A DNA stretch of 64,000 bases. Origin: Undaria pinnatifida. Taxonomy: Eukaryota > Sar > Phaeophyceae > Laminariales > Alariaceae. The notes under the pieces are model-generated. The model did no database searches, was not told where the DNA came from, and worked only from the letters and a program-made list of their open reading frames with translations. The DNA is taken from assembly GCA_012845835.1 (NCBI GenBank), contig JABAKD010000002.1:11630120-11694119 (forward strand). The letters run 5' to 3'. Positions 11,604 through 22,785 of the stretch are shown here, piece by piece. Both the position numbers and the translations under genes were made by a program. The stretch's first letter is position 1. Each line of letters opens with the position of its first letter.

Positions 11604-12616
11604 GGGAAAAACCCACGGGCATTTGCATCGCGCAAATAGCCTAACTGGCCCTGCTTCGTCACAGTCACGAAATGTGACAAACTAATAAAAGTTCGTGTTG
11701 CGGGTCAACAAATGAAAGAAGAGCATACAGATGAGAAGAGTATCCAAGGTTCGAAGCATGCCGTGGTAAAATATACCAAACCCACTTTCAAGGGTTCGGT
11801 AACGTTGAACAACGCACGAAACACAGACGGATAGAGCATTTGCGGCCCGTGGATGAAAAAGGACGAGGACACCGCTGCTGCAGCGCGGATTGTGCCCCAC
11901 TCTTGAGAGTATGGCATTAGGCACGAGCGAATACTTATATAGCGCACCCGTTCTTGCGAGAGACGCGGCGCGTCTCCTGGACATCTGGGTCTACGTATGT
12001 GGGTAGGAGTAGGCGCTTGACGTGGATTGGCTGAAGCCCAGCCGCGAAGCTTTTGTTCGCTACTTTTGACGCGACAACAGTAGAAGTTTGTGAACTATTG
12101 ACGCAGCTTTTCACTCCCGTTAAGTGAAGAGCATGCATAAGAAAAATTGCGGAGAAAATTTGCAGACTTCAACTTTTTTCACAACTTTAGAGGCTCCCAT
12201 CAAAGCGGCGTTTTAGGGGTCCAAACCAAAAGCAGGTTCCAAATCGAAAGTGGTTTGGACCAAAGTAGATTTAATCAAACTGCTTTTTCTTGTGTTCGCT
12301 ATGTTCGACTACAAATTGTGGGTATGCTACGCCCTGGGATCTTTCGTTCGTTCGGAGGGAAAGGCTGCACAAGCGACCGCTCGTGGTTTGTTGAAAATCT
12401 ACGCAACAAGCACGGCGACGTTTTTCATGGTTCAAGCCAGCTTCATTGCGATCAAAAGCAAACGTCGGTCGGAGGCAAAGGAAGGTCTCCAAGAAACTGA
12501 GCCTATTTTCATCCCACCCCCCTCAGCTTGTCATGGAGGAATAGGCGGTGATGGGCCACTCGTTCGGTTGAGGGGTGACGTGTGCGCAAAAACGACTCAC
12601 CGACTACGTATTTTTT
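11604..12616. other. unassigned region
   Basis: Several 60-120 codon frames on both strands overlap each other, and none has a recognisable motif. The upstream exon of the ATPase relic, if it ever existed, would fall here but cannot be identified. Confidence 0.3.
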
Positions 12617-13290
12617 ATTCGAGCGAAGCGAGTTTCTAATCTACACCTGGGCCTCGCAATATAGGCTCCCATAAAAAAAAAATAGTTTGCGTACGTGTCT
12701 TCGACTAAACTTGATTTTAGTGTGGGATCATTTGATTTTAGACTGCAGGTGGAGGCAGACCACCACGGAGCAACAAAACACATTCGAGCAAAGCGAGCTT
12801 CTAATCTACACCTGGGCCTCGCAATATAGGCTCCCATGGAAAAAAAAAGGTTTGCACGCGCGTGTCTTCGACCTAACTTGATTTTAGTGTAGGATCATTT
12901 GATTTTAGACTGAAGGTGTAGGCAGACCACCACGGAGCAACAAAACACACACATGCACACACACAGCAGACCACACGGGCAAAAACAGCAGCAAACACCG
13001 CTCGCACACCCGGCACATAGCGCTCACACAGCGGGCAGCACACAGACAACGGGCGCAGCGGGCGACAATAGTGGCCAGCGGAGAGCGGGCATGGAGAGTG
13101 TGTGCCCGCTAGGGGTGTGTCCGCTGAGTGTATCTACTGCTGTCTCGTGGTGAGAGTAGGTCATCATGGAGAGACGTCCGTTGGGGGCGATTGACCCAAG
13201 CTCGGTCCGTGCGCCAACGCCAGAAGAACGACAGCAGACACGGCGGAGGGGCTTGAGAGGGACCTCTACCTAGCTAAGGGAGCCAAGGTC

Positions 13291-13833
13291 ATGCTCACGA
13301 AGAACCTGTACCAACAAGTTGGACTCGTGAACGGCATTCGAGGCCAAGTCGTCGAGTTGGTGTTTGCAGACGACGCGCTCCCGCCGAACCTCCCCCTTTA
13401 CGTTGTCGTCAAGTTCAGAGGGTACTCAGGGGGGGAATGGTCGTCTCAGGAGAGATATAGAGGGTGTGTGCCGATTTCTCCCGTAGACACTACCTGGCAG
13501 GACGGGGGAACGCAGGTCAGGACGCAACTGCCATTGAGGCTTTACTGGGCCATCACTATGCACAAATCACAGGGGCAGACGTTAGAGAAGGCCGTCATAG
13601 ACTTGGGGCCGAAGGAGGCTTGCACAGGGCTTACTTTCGTCTGTCTCAGTAGGGCTAAAAGACTAGCGGACCTCATGGTAGAGCCAATGAGTTTCGACAG
13701 GATAGGCAAGCTTGGAAACTCCGACACCATGAAGGCTAGGTTGCGGGAAGAGGTTAGGCTGGTGGACTTAGCACAAAGCACGCGGGGTAGATACACAGGC
13801 ATGGGCGTCTTCAACGCCGTCGCGACCAACTAA
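13291..13833 (+). CDS. PIF1-type DNA helicase, C-terminal remnant
   Basis: The frame is open from about 13240 and has its first ATG at 13291. It reads through the late motifs of superfamily 1B helicases: KVMLTKNLYQQVGLVNGIRG (loop before motif V), LRLYWAITMHKSQGQTLEKA (motif V/VI region with the HKSQG signature) and TGLTFVCLSRAKRLADLMVE (motif VI with the Arg finger region). Walker A and B motifs are absent, so the N-terminal ATPase lobe is missing and the product cannot be an active helicase. Such C-terminal lobes are found in Helitron RepHel proteins and in free PIF1 genes. Its place inside a repeated element favours the former. Confidence 0.75.
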   Translation: MLTKNLYQQVGLVNGIRGQVVELVFADDALPPNLPLYVVVKFRGYSGGEWSSQERYRGCVPISPVDTTWQDGGTQVRTQLPLRLYWAITMHKSQGQTLEKAVIDLGPKEACTGLTFVCLSRAKRLADLMVEPMSFDRIGKLGNSDTMKARLREEVRLVDLAQSTRGRYTGMGVFNAVATN

Positions 13834-13954
13834 TGACCGCATCAATTGCAATACAACAAACGTCACATCGGCTCTATTCCACCTGTGGTGCCCCTCGCAA
13901 TCACACGAACCAATGGCCCGTGGACGCACACGTCTGACGACAGTTACATCTATC

Positions 13955-13980
13955 AGCTGTCGCTCGTTTTAGCGACAGCT
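13955..13980 (+). other. terminal hairpin of the Helitron-like element
   Basis: A perfect 10-bp stem (AGCTGTCGCT / AGCGACAGCT) encloses a 6-base loop. It ends seven bases before the point where the two copies of the element diverge. The copy at 62.6 kb keeps the hairpin with one stem mismatch. Confidence 0.7.
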
Positions 13981-13987
13981 ATTGTAT

Positions 13988-15552
13988 CTTTGATTTAAGG
14001 GAAAAATCTTTGGACTCATCATTCACCGCACGCACGTACGCCCGCGGGCACCACCACTGGCTAACTGTACTCAGCTGTATAGGCCTTCATCCATGTCTTC
14101 ACAGAAAGTAAGGGTGTTGGATTTGTCTCTAGGAGCTCATGGGTCGCTGCTGGCGGTGGGAGCAGCGCTGGGTGCCGGTTCTGTATCGAGTAGTGGATTT
14201 CACCGCTCTGTGATGGTGTGACGGTGCGATTGGTGCCGTGGGCTGCTGCTGGTTTGTGTGCACGTAGCGACAGGTGTCGGACACGCATGGACTCTACGCT
14301 GCTGCTGCTGCTCGTCGGAACTCGTGTTCGTGTGTGCTGCACGTGCTTTTTCCTGTATGATAAATAGGCACTGCACAGCAGCGCACGTTTTACCGCCGTG
14401 AACAGCAATATGTGAGATGCGCAGTCTAAAGTACCGTCCAACTGCTCATCGCTGTGTGTAGCTGCTGCTCGTGATCTACAGGTTCTTGAGACTCCCTGGC
14501 CTGCTGTGCTTTTGTGTCGTTTCTAAAGAGTGTGCCGCTAGCATCATCATGTGATTATCGGTGCTCAAACGTCCCACGAAATGTTTTCGCATGCACACCA
14601 TGCACCCGCACCGAATCGCCTCTGTGTGCTCATCGATTTGTTGCGCCCCGTCTGTCCCTATGATTACTACTCACGGTATCTGTTACATTAGTCGATCATT
14701 TTCTTTGCCGGCTAGGCTGCCTTGCTGCCGCTTCACACTCGGTCACCCGCGTGTGCTGCTACCTGCTTCTTCATTTCTACTATACACGCAGATCATCTGG
14801 CACCTGAAAGCCTCCCACCGTTCTTGTGCAATTTTTTTCCGACTCTTACATTCTTGAGATGAAACACCAAGTGGTTCTCCTCGATGATGAGGTTTGGGCT
14901 GAAATGAGGCCGCCTTTTGCGAAAAGCCTCGAGACTCCATTGAGGGTACCACCCCCGCGTGGACAGTCGTTGCCCACGCCGCGGTGGCGCAGAGAGTACT
15001 TGAAATGATGAGCATTCGCTGGATGTCAGGAATACACACAATGAAGCGGGAGAGAGGGCCTGTTCTTTTATCCTTCTGCCACTCCGTTCGTGTTTGGGGA
15101 GATTTGTTAAGAGTAAGCTCGCTCTTGAGCCTCAATGTGAGTGCACTTGGCTGGCCTCATCTACGGAATCCCTGTGTGGCCGGTAGGTAGTGCACGAGTC
15201 TGCTGTGTGCTCTATCGACCCGTGACGCTAAGTTTGAGTTTTTTTCGGCCTATCAGTACTCGGTTATCGCGCCCCGCGTGTTTCATACCTTGGGTGCAGG
15301 CCACTAAAGTTCTTCAGGACGCCTACGAAATGTAGCAGATACAACTTCAGAGTGCAAGCGAGCTGCTGCTTTAGGAGAGGGCTCGGGCTGTGGGTTTTGA
15401 GGGAATGTACTGGTACACGCCCAGATTTTGTTTTTAAGGTCAATGGGAAGAAATTTGACCGACGATGAACTGCCATCCCGGAGCGTTGGCGGGATGTTTT
15501 GGTTCAAACGAGAGTCTATTCGAGTCATTTGTACTACAACTCACTCAGATCA
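13988..15552. other. unassigned region
   Basis: No gene could be supported. Short frames on both strands are rich in Ser, Cys and Arg without motifs. Confidence 0.3.
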
Positions 15553-15593
15553 CCTGCAACTCTCGCTGTGTTGCGACACGCGAGAGTTGCAGG
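15553..15593. other. isolated long-stem hairpin
   Basis: CCTGCAACTCTCGC pairs perfectly with GCGAGAGTTGCAGG. The pairing extends by GTGT/ACAC past a one-base bulge to a TGCG loop. The whole is 41 bases with 18 base pairs, far more than chance in this local sequence. It is not part of any repeat that I found. Confidence 0.6.
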
Positions 15594-15848
15594 ATACACA
15601 ACTGCTGTTTGAGAATGAAGTGAGACACGCTGTTTGGAAAATGGAAGTCAGATGAAGACCGACAAAGCTCCCGCCATGCGTTTGACCCAATGCCCTCAGA
15701 GGGTCATCACCAAGAACATTTTTGGAAGCGACGGAAGGAGCAACACCAAGTGTGAAATCGAGAGGAGCTGCGAGTGGATATATTCACAGTTCCCGGGGGT
15801 AGAAAAGACGGACAAAGGCCCAAGAAAAAGCCGCGGCCATTTGATGTA

Positions 15849-16183
15849 TGTGGACAGTGGAGCACCAGAGAGTGTGTAGTGTTGTTGGTAAGACACGGTT
15901 GATCTTCTTGTTGGTGATTGACTGTTGAGGATCTGATTTGGTGTGTGAACGTTATCTAGATCTGAAGACAACTGTTGTAGTAGGGGTTTCTACTTATCCT
16001 CTTCTGGATTCTGATATGGGTATTCGGGGATGAAATTGAGATCGCTTGTTTTCTTGTGTTCGGAGCTAATTCAACAACTTATCTCTCCTTTCCTAACACC
16101 TGAATGGTGCTGACCAGCCTTCCTCAGGCCAAGGGGAAACACTTTCTGGTCAGTAGACCTTGCCTAGCTTAGGCGTGTCTACA
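15849..16183. repeat. left terminal repeat (LTR) of the 3.2-kb element
   Basis: 335 bp. It differs from 18698-19035 by a 3-base gap (after GACACG) and about a dozen substitutions, which points to insertion some time ago. Confidence 0.85.
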
Positions 16184-18697
16184 ATTATCGATAGTTCAGG
16201 TTGAACACACCGACGTTAGTCAGGGATTTCTTTCTGATACGATTGCGACAGCGGCACGCAGGTATGGATTGGGCCGCGTTTCGGCAGGAAGCCCTCTGAC
16301 CCGATGAGGGCGATGTCCATATGCTGCCTCAGGACTCCGAACGAGGTCTGCTGTGGTCGTACAAGGGGCTGCTAGAGGAGATGTTCCAGCATCGCACTCA
16401 GCGTGGAGGGGCTGCAGCAGCAAGCTCCACATCTGATGATGGCGAGGTTCGAATCAGGTTGATCGACTAGGTTATGTGAAATCTCGCAGTATAGGCACGA
16501 TTTGATTCGCTGAAGGTTCAACACGGGCAGCAAAGACACACCCACCGATCACGAGGGCTCAAGGCTTTCGGGGGGCATGCTGGCGAGGTGAACACACCAA
16601 AATGCGGCGATTCAGCGGTGCCGACTGCGGGCTGTCGCGTCGCGCGTCCCGAGAGGGAAGGCGCGGCATCACGTGCGAAGCGTGTGATTGTGCCCAACGC
16701 GGCGAGGTGCTTCAATCTCCCCATCTGCGCGTCTAGATCGTCGCGAGGATATCCACCTGGGGAGGCGGAGTGAGGAGTGAGGAAATCACACGTGCATACA
16801 GCCGTTCGAGAAAGCGGTTGCGCTTTATATTTCACAATAGGAGGAGCTGGAGAGCCGCTGAAAGGGGGTGGTTGATAACTCGAATGTTTCCAGGCGCTGA
16901 GAGCTTGGCGCTTGTTTTGCAAAGGCTATGTGCTGACTTGGTCTCCAACATGGAGCCCGCGCACGGCTTGCTTTCAAGGTGTGCGTTTGATTTGTTTTTG
17001 CAGATGCTGCTGTACCTGTAGTTGTCGCGTGCTTTGTCGTGTCGTGTATTTGAACTATTAATAGGGGCAAGTGTGCTTTGTTGTTGCTTGTGAAAATCAT
17101 ACCCCGTCTAGGTTTGTGTTGTGTTGATTGCCCATACAGCAGTATGTGGCATAATACAACGCGTGCTTTGCGACTGGTGTCAATCTGGTTTGAGTGCTTG
17201 TTGTGTGTAGCAGAATAATCTTGTCGCGAAAATTAATGCATTATGCCGCGAGTACATGCTGCATGCCTCTGTACAGAGCGAGAGTCTCGTCGTAGCTGCT
17301 GAAGGTTTATTGAAAAGGGGGGTTATTTGAATGCGTGGTGCATGCCGATGGCCTCGGCACGAGAACAAATATGTCCACGTATTACCGCAAAGAACCTGGT
17401 ACTTGCTTTCCCCGCTGCATATATATGGACGAGTCAGCCTGAAGGAGCTCGTGTTCCAAATCGTATGAAACCGTAATTTGCGTTCGAAGATTTATACACA
17501 CACATGTGCGTTATTAGCATATCGTTTTCACAGGTTTGAAGCGAGCGCGTGGGGTTTCGTGGCGCGTCCGCAAAACGAATGCAAAACCTATATTGCCGTG
17601 CGCGCGTTGTATTGAGCGTTTTTCCGCACACATTGATTCCAGAGTGAAGTATGCACGGAGTGTGTTCTGCACCGTGCGAGAAACGAAACGAAACGTTGAT
17701 TGCGTTTGACGGATTAACGTGTTTCTTAAAAAGACTTGTGTTGTTTCTGATGAACAGAGAGGAGCGGCAGCATGAGAGTCTATCGCTATGTGCATTCCGA
17801 TGTATTCTTAGTGAAAAATTGAGGAAACTTTCCAGTTGAAGGAAACTGCTTAGGCGCAAACCGTTTAGCAACAGAACCCGATGTTCAAGTTTGCTATACA
17901 GTAGTGGTAATATGTGCTTGTTGTGTGTACGAGTAATAGATATTTGTGTCTTCCGTTTTTTTTTGTATTGGTTACTTTGGCAGGGTCCTTTGTGTCACCT
18001 GTGTTTGGGCGCATGAGACGATTGTCTCGTTCTGTCGTAGTACAATGAGTGTGCTCATGTATCGCTGCTGTTTTTCGTCTCCAAACAAGCGAGGCTTGCT
18101 GAATGCGGAATGCATATTCGTGTGATGAGGTTGAATGCGTATAAGGACAAACCTGAAGCATCAATGTGGTATTAACCTGTAATTTTCTGCTGTTTCCGCA
18201 TGACTTTGAGCGAAAATCGTCCTGGAATTTTCTCATGGTGTTATTTTGCTGAGTGCATGAGTTGTGGTATAATTGTGGATAAAATTGGATGGTACTATTA
18301 ATATTCGTGTAGTCGTAAAAGGTTTTTTACGATGTTTATCTTTTGGTCGGCGGATGTTTATTTGGGCTTCCGTTTGGCTTGCCACTTTTACAAGTATGTT
18401 TTGTGAAGTTTGCGTGTGAAAACATATAGGAATTAATGTACCTGGTAGTGTTTTTTTGTGATATTGCTATGTTTTAATGCATGATTTGTGCCTGGTGATC
18501 ATGTGTGCATGTTTTTGTGAAGTATTGCAATGTTTCATGGCTCGTAATCATTGGGTATGGTATCTAGATGTATGTGGTCGTTTATCATTCAAAAACGACA
18601 TGTATGTTTTCTTTGATGTTTTTGTGTAGCTGGGGCTCACTTTTGATCAAAGCTTGTTCATGAACTACTTTGAGTAGGAACGCGCTTTTGGGGGCAT

Positions 18698-19035
18698 TGT
18701 GGACTGTGGAGCACCAGAGAGTGTGTAGTGTTGTTGGTAAGACACGACAGTTGATCTTCTTGTTGGTGATTGACTGTTGAGGATCTGATGTGGTGTGTGA
18801 ACGTTATCTAGATCTGAAGACAACTATTGTAGTAGGGGTTTCTACTTATCCTCTTCTGGATTCTGATATGGGTATTCGGGGATAAAGTTGAGATCGCTTG
18901 TTTTCTTGAGTTCGGAGCTAATTCAACAACTTATCTCTCCTTTCCTAGCACCTGAATGGTGCTGACCAGCCCTCCTCAGGCCAAGGGGGGACACTTTCTA
19001 GTCAGTAGACCTTGCCTAGCTTAGGCGTGTCTACA
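18698..19035. repeat. right terminal repeat (LTR) of the 3.2-kb element
   Basis: 338 bp, TG...CA ends. The last bases of the interior before it are CGCTTTTGGGGGCAT, the only stretch near either repeat that resembles a polypurine tract. Confidence 0.85.
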
Positions 19036-19039
19036 TGTA

Positions 19040-19851
19040 GCAGGGGTCATTACTATTGTCGATGGGATAGGCACTACGGTCAAGCTAGGCTCAACGAATT
19101 TACCCGAAGTGACTGATATTCCAGTCCCCCGTACTTGTAGATCTAGAACATCGACACGCACGGACGGCCACGATGCCGTTTCGGTGATGAAGAACAAGCA
19201 ACAAGTCGTGGGTGAAGAGTTTTGTCACGAGAAGGTATTGAAATTTACGACTCGATTGTTCCAAAACGGTCTGTTTTTTTGAGCGGGCGTGGCAAGTTAA
19301 GTTTCATAGCAGAAAATTTCGGCCTCTGAAGCGAGCACCAAGAGTGCAACTCCAAACATCAGGAGGCAAAAGTAAAACTACCCTCGAGATCCAAGCGAAC
19401 CCCCCCCAGGTATTTCAACCTTTCATGGCTTCATGCAACGGGTAACGTAGTAACTGGTCCCCTTTTTTGGCCCCGGAATATCAAGAATTACACTACAATA
19501 CGTGGAGAGAAACTCCGTGGGTAACATCGAAGAAGGTACACCCGGTGAGACAGGACTCACGGAGGAGCCTGTTGTAGAGTTCCTTTGCACACAAAAGGTT
19601 CAACCCGCTCGCGTCCAAGCCCAACAACGTTCAAGCTCTGACGCACGGACAAAGGTTCCATGAATACGCCGTTGTACCAATTCGCAGGTCAAAGACAGCA
19701 CCACAGCTCCCGAGGCAGGAACTAAACACCCTTGCTCCGAAACACGCACAAAAAACGAAGAAATAAACCTTTTTCTCTCTGACACAGCACCCGTTGTCAG
19801 GGGACCTTCTCTTCACGATTTGTCTCACAGCATATGCCTGCGTACCTGATG
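19040..19851. other. unassigned region
   Basis: Short overlapping frames only. I see nothing recognisable between the LTR element and the coiled-coil ORF. Confidence 0.3.
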
Positions 19852-20361
19852 TTAGCAACGAAGCCTGTGCTGGTAGTTGACGTTCTTTTCCTTCCGTAGC
19901 TGCTTCAAATCGCCCCGGAGCTGCTCCTTTTTCTTCCGGAGCTGCTCCTCCTTCTTCCGGTGCTGCTCCTTCTTCTTCCGGGGCTGCTCCTTTTCCTTCT
20001 GGCGGCTCTTCTTTTCATCGAAGAGGAGGTCGCGGTCAGATATGCGGAGATAAGAAGGTCCCCCAGAAAAAGCAGCATTCACAGCCCGAATGTCCTCCTC
20101 AACATCCTCGATCGTTTGGCCCACGGCCCGGATCTCCCCCTCAACAGCCTCGACCTTGGCTTCCGTCGCCGCGATGGCAGATTTCTCTAAGAGTCTGTCA
20201 CCGCGTCCTTCGTCGTCGGTACGTACGCTAATCTCGCGCGAGATCACACAACCCCGCCTTAAACCTGACAAGGCACACGATGCCGACCAAGGAGAAGCAC
20301 GCCATGCCCGACACACATGACACTGGCAATACGAAGCTTGAATGTGTAGTAGGGGTTTCAA
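19852..20361 (-). CDS. coiled-coil ORF, unassigned
   Basis: A 169-codon frame. Residues about 55-95 form an acidic helix with EAVEGEIRAVGQTIEDVEED. Residues about 115-160 are heptad-like repeats of the type QLRKKKEQLR, encoded by imperfect 15-21 base repeats of CTTCTTCCGGAGCTGCTCC. Between them lies GGPSYLRISDRDLLFDEKK. The first ~45 residues are Cys/Trp-rich and may be intron translation: an AG acceptor lies before CGTACGTACCGACG on the minus strand. Probably a structural or scaffold protein fragment; no function can be given. Confidence 0.4.
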   Translation of the reverse strand: MKPLLHIQASYCQCHVCRAWRASPWSASCALSGLRRGCVISREISVRTDDEGRGDRLLEKSAIAATEAKVEAVEGEIRAVGQTIEDVEEDIRAVNAAFSGGPSYLRISDRDLLFDEKKSRQKEKEQPRKKKEQHRKKEEQLRKKKEQLRGDLKQLRKEKNVNYQHRLRC

Positions 20362-20489
20362 CGATTGAGAACGAACTTGTCAGAGAGAATAAAGTGCACC
20401 GATTCCTTTGGCAGCAGTCGAGGAGCGCTATGTAACTCCATTGATCACAAGAGGAAATCCTGGCACGAACAGCGTGGAACAGAGCCCAC

Positions 20490-22260
20490 GAAGTTTGACT
20501 GAAACATCTTTACACTGCGCACGAAAGAAAAATCGGTTCTGGGAGCTAGAAACAAGCGGTGTAGCGGTAGGCAGAGTTATGAGGTCAGCAACAGATGCTC
20601 TAGACAGAATGTTGAGGAACAGACAGCTTTAGGGCGGGGAGAGACCTCCTCGGCTCAGGGCGGCGTCGATACGAAAACTAAGATTGATAGCTCTAGTCAG
20701 ACTTTCAGAGTGCAGAACAGCAAACAGTCGAGACCGAATGATGATGATTTCACGTCTTGGAATCCGAGAGAGACCTCTCGGGTGCCTGATACCAGTCGAG
20801 CAGAAAAGAAGAGACCTCTCCCTCTAGACAGAGTGAGAAAAATATGAATGGCAGCTCTAGTCAGTTCAGCCTTGTAGAGTGCAGAACAGCAAACATTCAA
20901 GACAAAATCACGTCTTGGAATCCGAGAGAGACCTCTCGGGTGCCTAATACCAGTCGAGCATAAAAGAAGAGACCTCTCCCTCTAGACAGAGTAAAAAAAA
21001 TATGAATGGCAGCTCTAGTCAGCCTTGCATAGTGAAGAACAGCAAACATTCGAGACCACATTATGATGATTTGACACCTGTGAATCCGAGAGAGACCTCT
21101 TGGATGCCGAATACCAGGCGAGCAGAAGAAAAGATAACTTGCTCCAGAAAGAGTGAAAGAGAGAAAAGTGGTAGATCTAGTCAGGCGTTCAGAGTGCAAA
21201 CAGCAGACGTTCGTGTCCGAATTATGGTGATTTGACACCTTTGAATCCGAGAGAGACCTCTCGGGAGCCTAGTGTAAGGCGATCAGAGAATAAGATAACT
21301 TGCTGTAGACAGTGAGAAAAAGGAAAGTGGTAGCTCTAGTCACGCTTTCAGAATGCAGAACAGAAAACATTCGAGACCGAACATAATGATGTAACACCTT
21401 TGAATCCGAAAGAGACCTCTCGGGAGCCCACGAAGTTTGACAGAACACACCTTTACTCTGTGACGAAGGAAAAGTCCAAGGAAAAAACGGTTCTGGGAAA
21501 TGAAAATAAGCGGTGCAGCGGTAGGCAGAGTGATGAGGTCGTCAACAACAGATGCTCTAGAAAGAGTGTTGAGGAGCAGACAGCCTTAGGGCGGGGAGAG
21601 GCCTCCTCGGCTCAGGGCGGCGTCGGCACGAAAACTAAGCGTGACAGCTTTAGTCAGGCTTTCAGAGTGCAGAACAGCAAACATTCGAGACCGAATTATG
21701 ATGGTTTGACTCCTGTGAATCCGAGAGAGACCTCTTGGATGCCAAATACCAGGCGAGCAGAAAAAAGATAACTTGCTCTAGAAAGAGTGAGAAAAAGAAA
21801 AGTGGTAGATCTAGTCAGGCGTTCAGAGTGCAGAGCAGAAAACATTCGAGGCCGAATTATGATGATCTGACACATTTGGATCCGAGAGAGACCTCTCGGG
21901 GGCCTAGTGTTAGGCGAGCAGAAAAAAAGATAACTTGCTCTAGACAGAGTGAGAACTTTCAGGACACCCACGGTTTTAGACGGAATTGTGAGGGTCTGAG
22001 AGAGTTCAATCGGGGAGAGACCTCTCCGGTGGAAGACAGCTTAGGAACGGAATGGAGCGTAGTAGCTCTAGGCAGAGTTATGAAAATCAGGACAGCAAAC
22101 ATTCTAGACAGGATTTTGATGTCCTGACAGCCCATAGCCCAGGAGAGTCTCCCGCGCGCAGGGCACGTTTTGTAGGAAAGAGAAGAAAGGCAGCTCTAGA
22201 CAGAGCTGCTCCGGCCAAAACAGTCGAAATTCTAGACAGAGTGACGATTATTTGACATCT
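20490..22260. repeat. minisatellite with higher-order structure
   Basis: Units of about 160-166 bp are marked by AATCCGAGAGAGACCTCTCG at roughly 20760, 20920, 21086, 21249, 21408, 21722 and 21882. Companion words are CAGAACAGCAAACATTCGAG and TCTAGACAGAGTGAGAA. A longer module with GGTTCTGGGA...GGTAGGCAGAGT...GGGCGGGGAGAG occurs at about 20490-20725 and again at 21428-21690, giving a higher-order period near 935 bp. Unit lengths are not multiples of three, so the similar peptide strings in all frames are by-products. Confidence 0.75.
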
Positions 22261-22261
22261 C

Positions 22262-22623
22262 CGTTTGCGGAGGAGACCTTTCGGGAAAGGGGTAACGCAT
22301 TTGCACCCTGCGCAAGATAGACCTCTGAGACAGAGTCAATGCAATGCTGGCGGGAGTCCTCAAAAGCAATGCAAAGAAGCGAGACCGCAAAAGAAAATTC
22401 CTAAACGAGTCGGTACTACAGGTAGCACCTATAGATGGAGTAGAACCTTACCACAGCCAAGCGCAAATACGCTAGAAATATTGCAAAGAGGACAAACAAG
22501 CAAGAATTGATGAATTGAACTGCAAATGGAATCAAACCAAAGCATCGATGGCAAGCAAAGCACATGAACTCACTACGAGTAACAAGAAGCAAACCATTCG
22601 CGGGATGGCAGAGACATGTACAT
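22262..22623. other. unassigned region
   Basis: Purine-rich sequence after the minisatellite with no recognisable gene. Confidence 0.3.
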
Positions 22624-22756
22624 AGCTGTTACACGTAAGAGAGGGTAGGGTGGGAAACGTGGCCGTCGGCATCGCAGGCACTCTGGTGTCGACTCCGCTG
22701 TCCGTCGATCAGATCAAACGCTACTTTGGGGACGTAAAAGGTTTTTCCGAAATTGG
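22624..22756 (+). pseudogene. reverse-transcriptase-like ORF, part left of the transposon
   Basis: Open frame from a TAG near 22621 up to the transposon. Its last codons (GFSEIG) continue in the same frame with the sequence right of the transposon once one copy of the 8-bp duplication is removed. The right part (30483-30892) has the retroelement string LRVAPLGAIVTHKVRNINDY. The whole looks like the N-terminal part of a retroelement RT. Confidence 0.55.
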
Positions 22757-22781
22757 GGCTCGACCCCCATGGTCTTACCTG
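22757..22781 (+). repeat. left terminal inverted repeat
   Basis: Perfect inverted copy of 30450-30474. Similarity stops at once on the inner side. Target duplication GAAATTGG abuts at 22749-22756. Confidence 0.92.
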
Positions 22782-22785
22782 CCTA

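Larger units (their letters stand above)
12617..13987 (+). mobile_element. Helitron-like element, copy 1 (with helicase remnant)
   Basis: The 5' part is two tandem units of 165 bp (starting ATTCGAGCG at 12617 and 12782). It is followed by a CA-rich stretch, a CGGGCA-rich stretch, a PIF1-type helicase remnant and a 3' hairpin seven bases before the end. The second copy at 61666-62654 shares both ends exactly but lacks the helicase block, which defines the boundaries. The shared end is ...CAGCTATTGTAT. A replication-initiator (Rep) domain is not visible, so assignment to Helitrons rests on the helicase, the terminal hairpin and the apparent lack of a long target duplication. Confidence 0.6.
15849..19035. 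mobile_element. complete non-autonomous LTR-type element (3,187 bp)
   Basis: Near-identical direct terminal repeats of 335 and 338 bp (15849-16183 and 18698-19035) begin TGTGGAC and end TCTACA on the plus strand. They are bounded by a 4-bp duplication TGTA (15845-15848 and 19036-19039). The 2.5 kb interior has no gag or pol and no long frame, as in TRIM/LARD-type elements. A primer-binding site beginning TGG is not evident next to either repeat, so the direction of transcription is undecided. Partial relatives lie at 35045-35925, 55156-57166 and 60721-61600. Confidence 0.8.

Noticed and set aside
17434..17871. Conserved protein, since a similar frame occurs at 56669-57055
   Set aside because: Similarity is that of two copies of a non-coding mobile element. 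Differences are not biased to third codon positions, overlapping frames are equally alike, and no domain is present.
20600..22260. A repeat protein with SSQAFRVQNSKHSRP units
   Set aside because: Unit lengths of 159-166 bases shift the frame from unit to unit and stops are frequent, so a minisatellite is the simpler reading.
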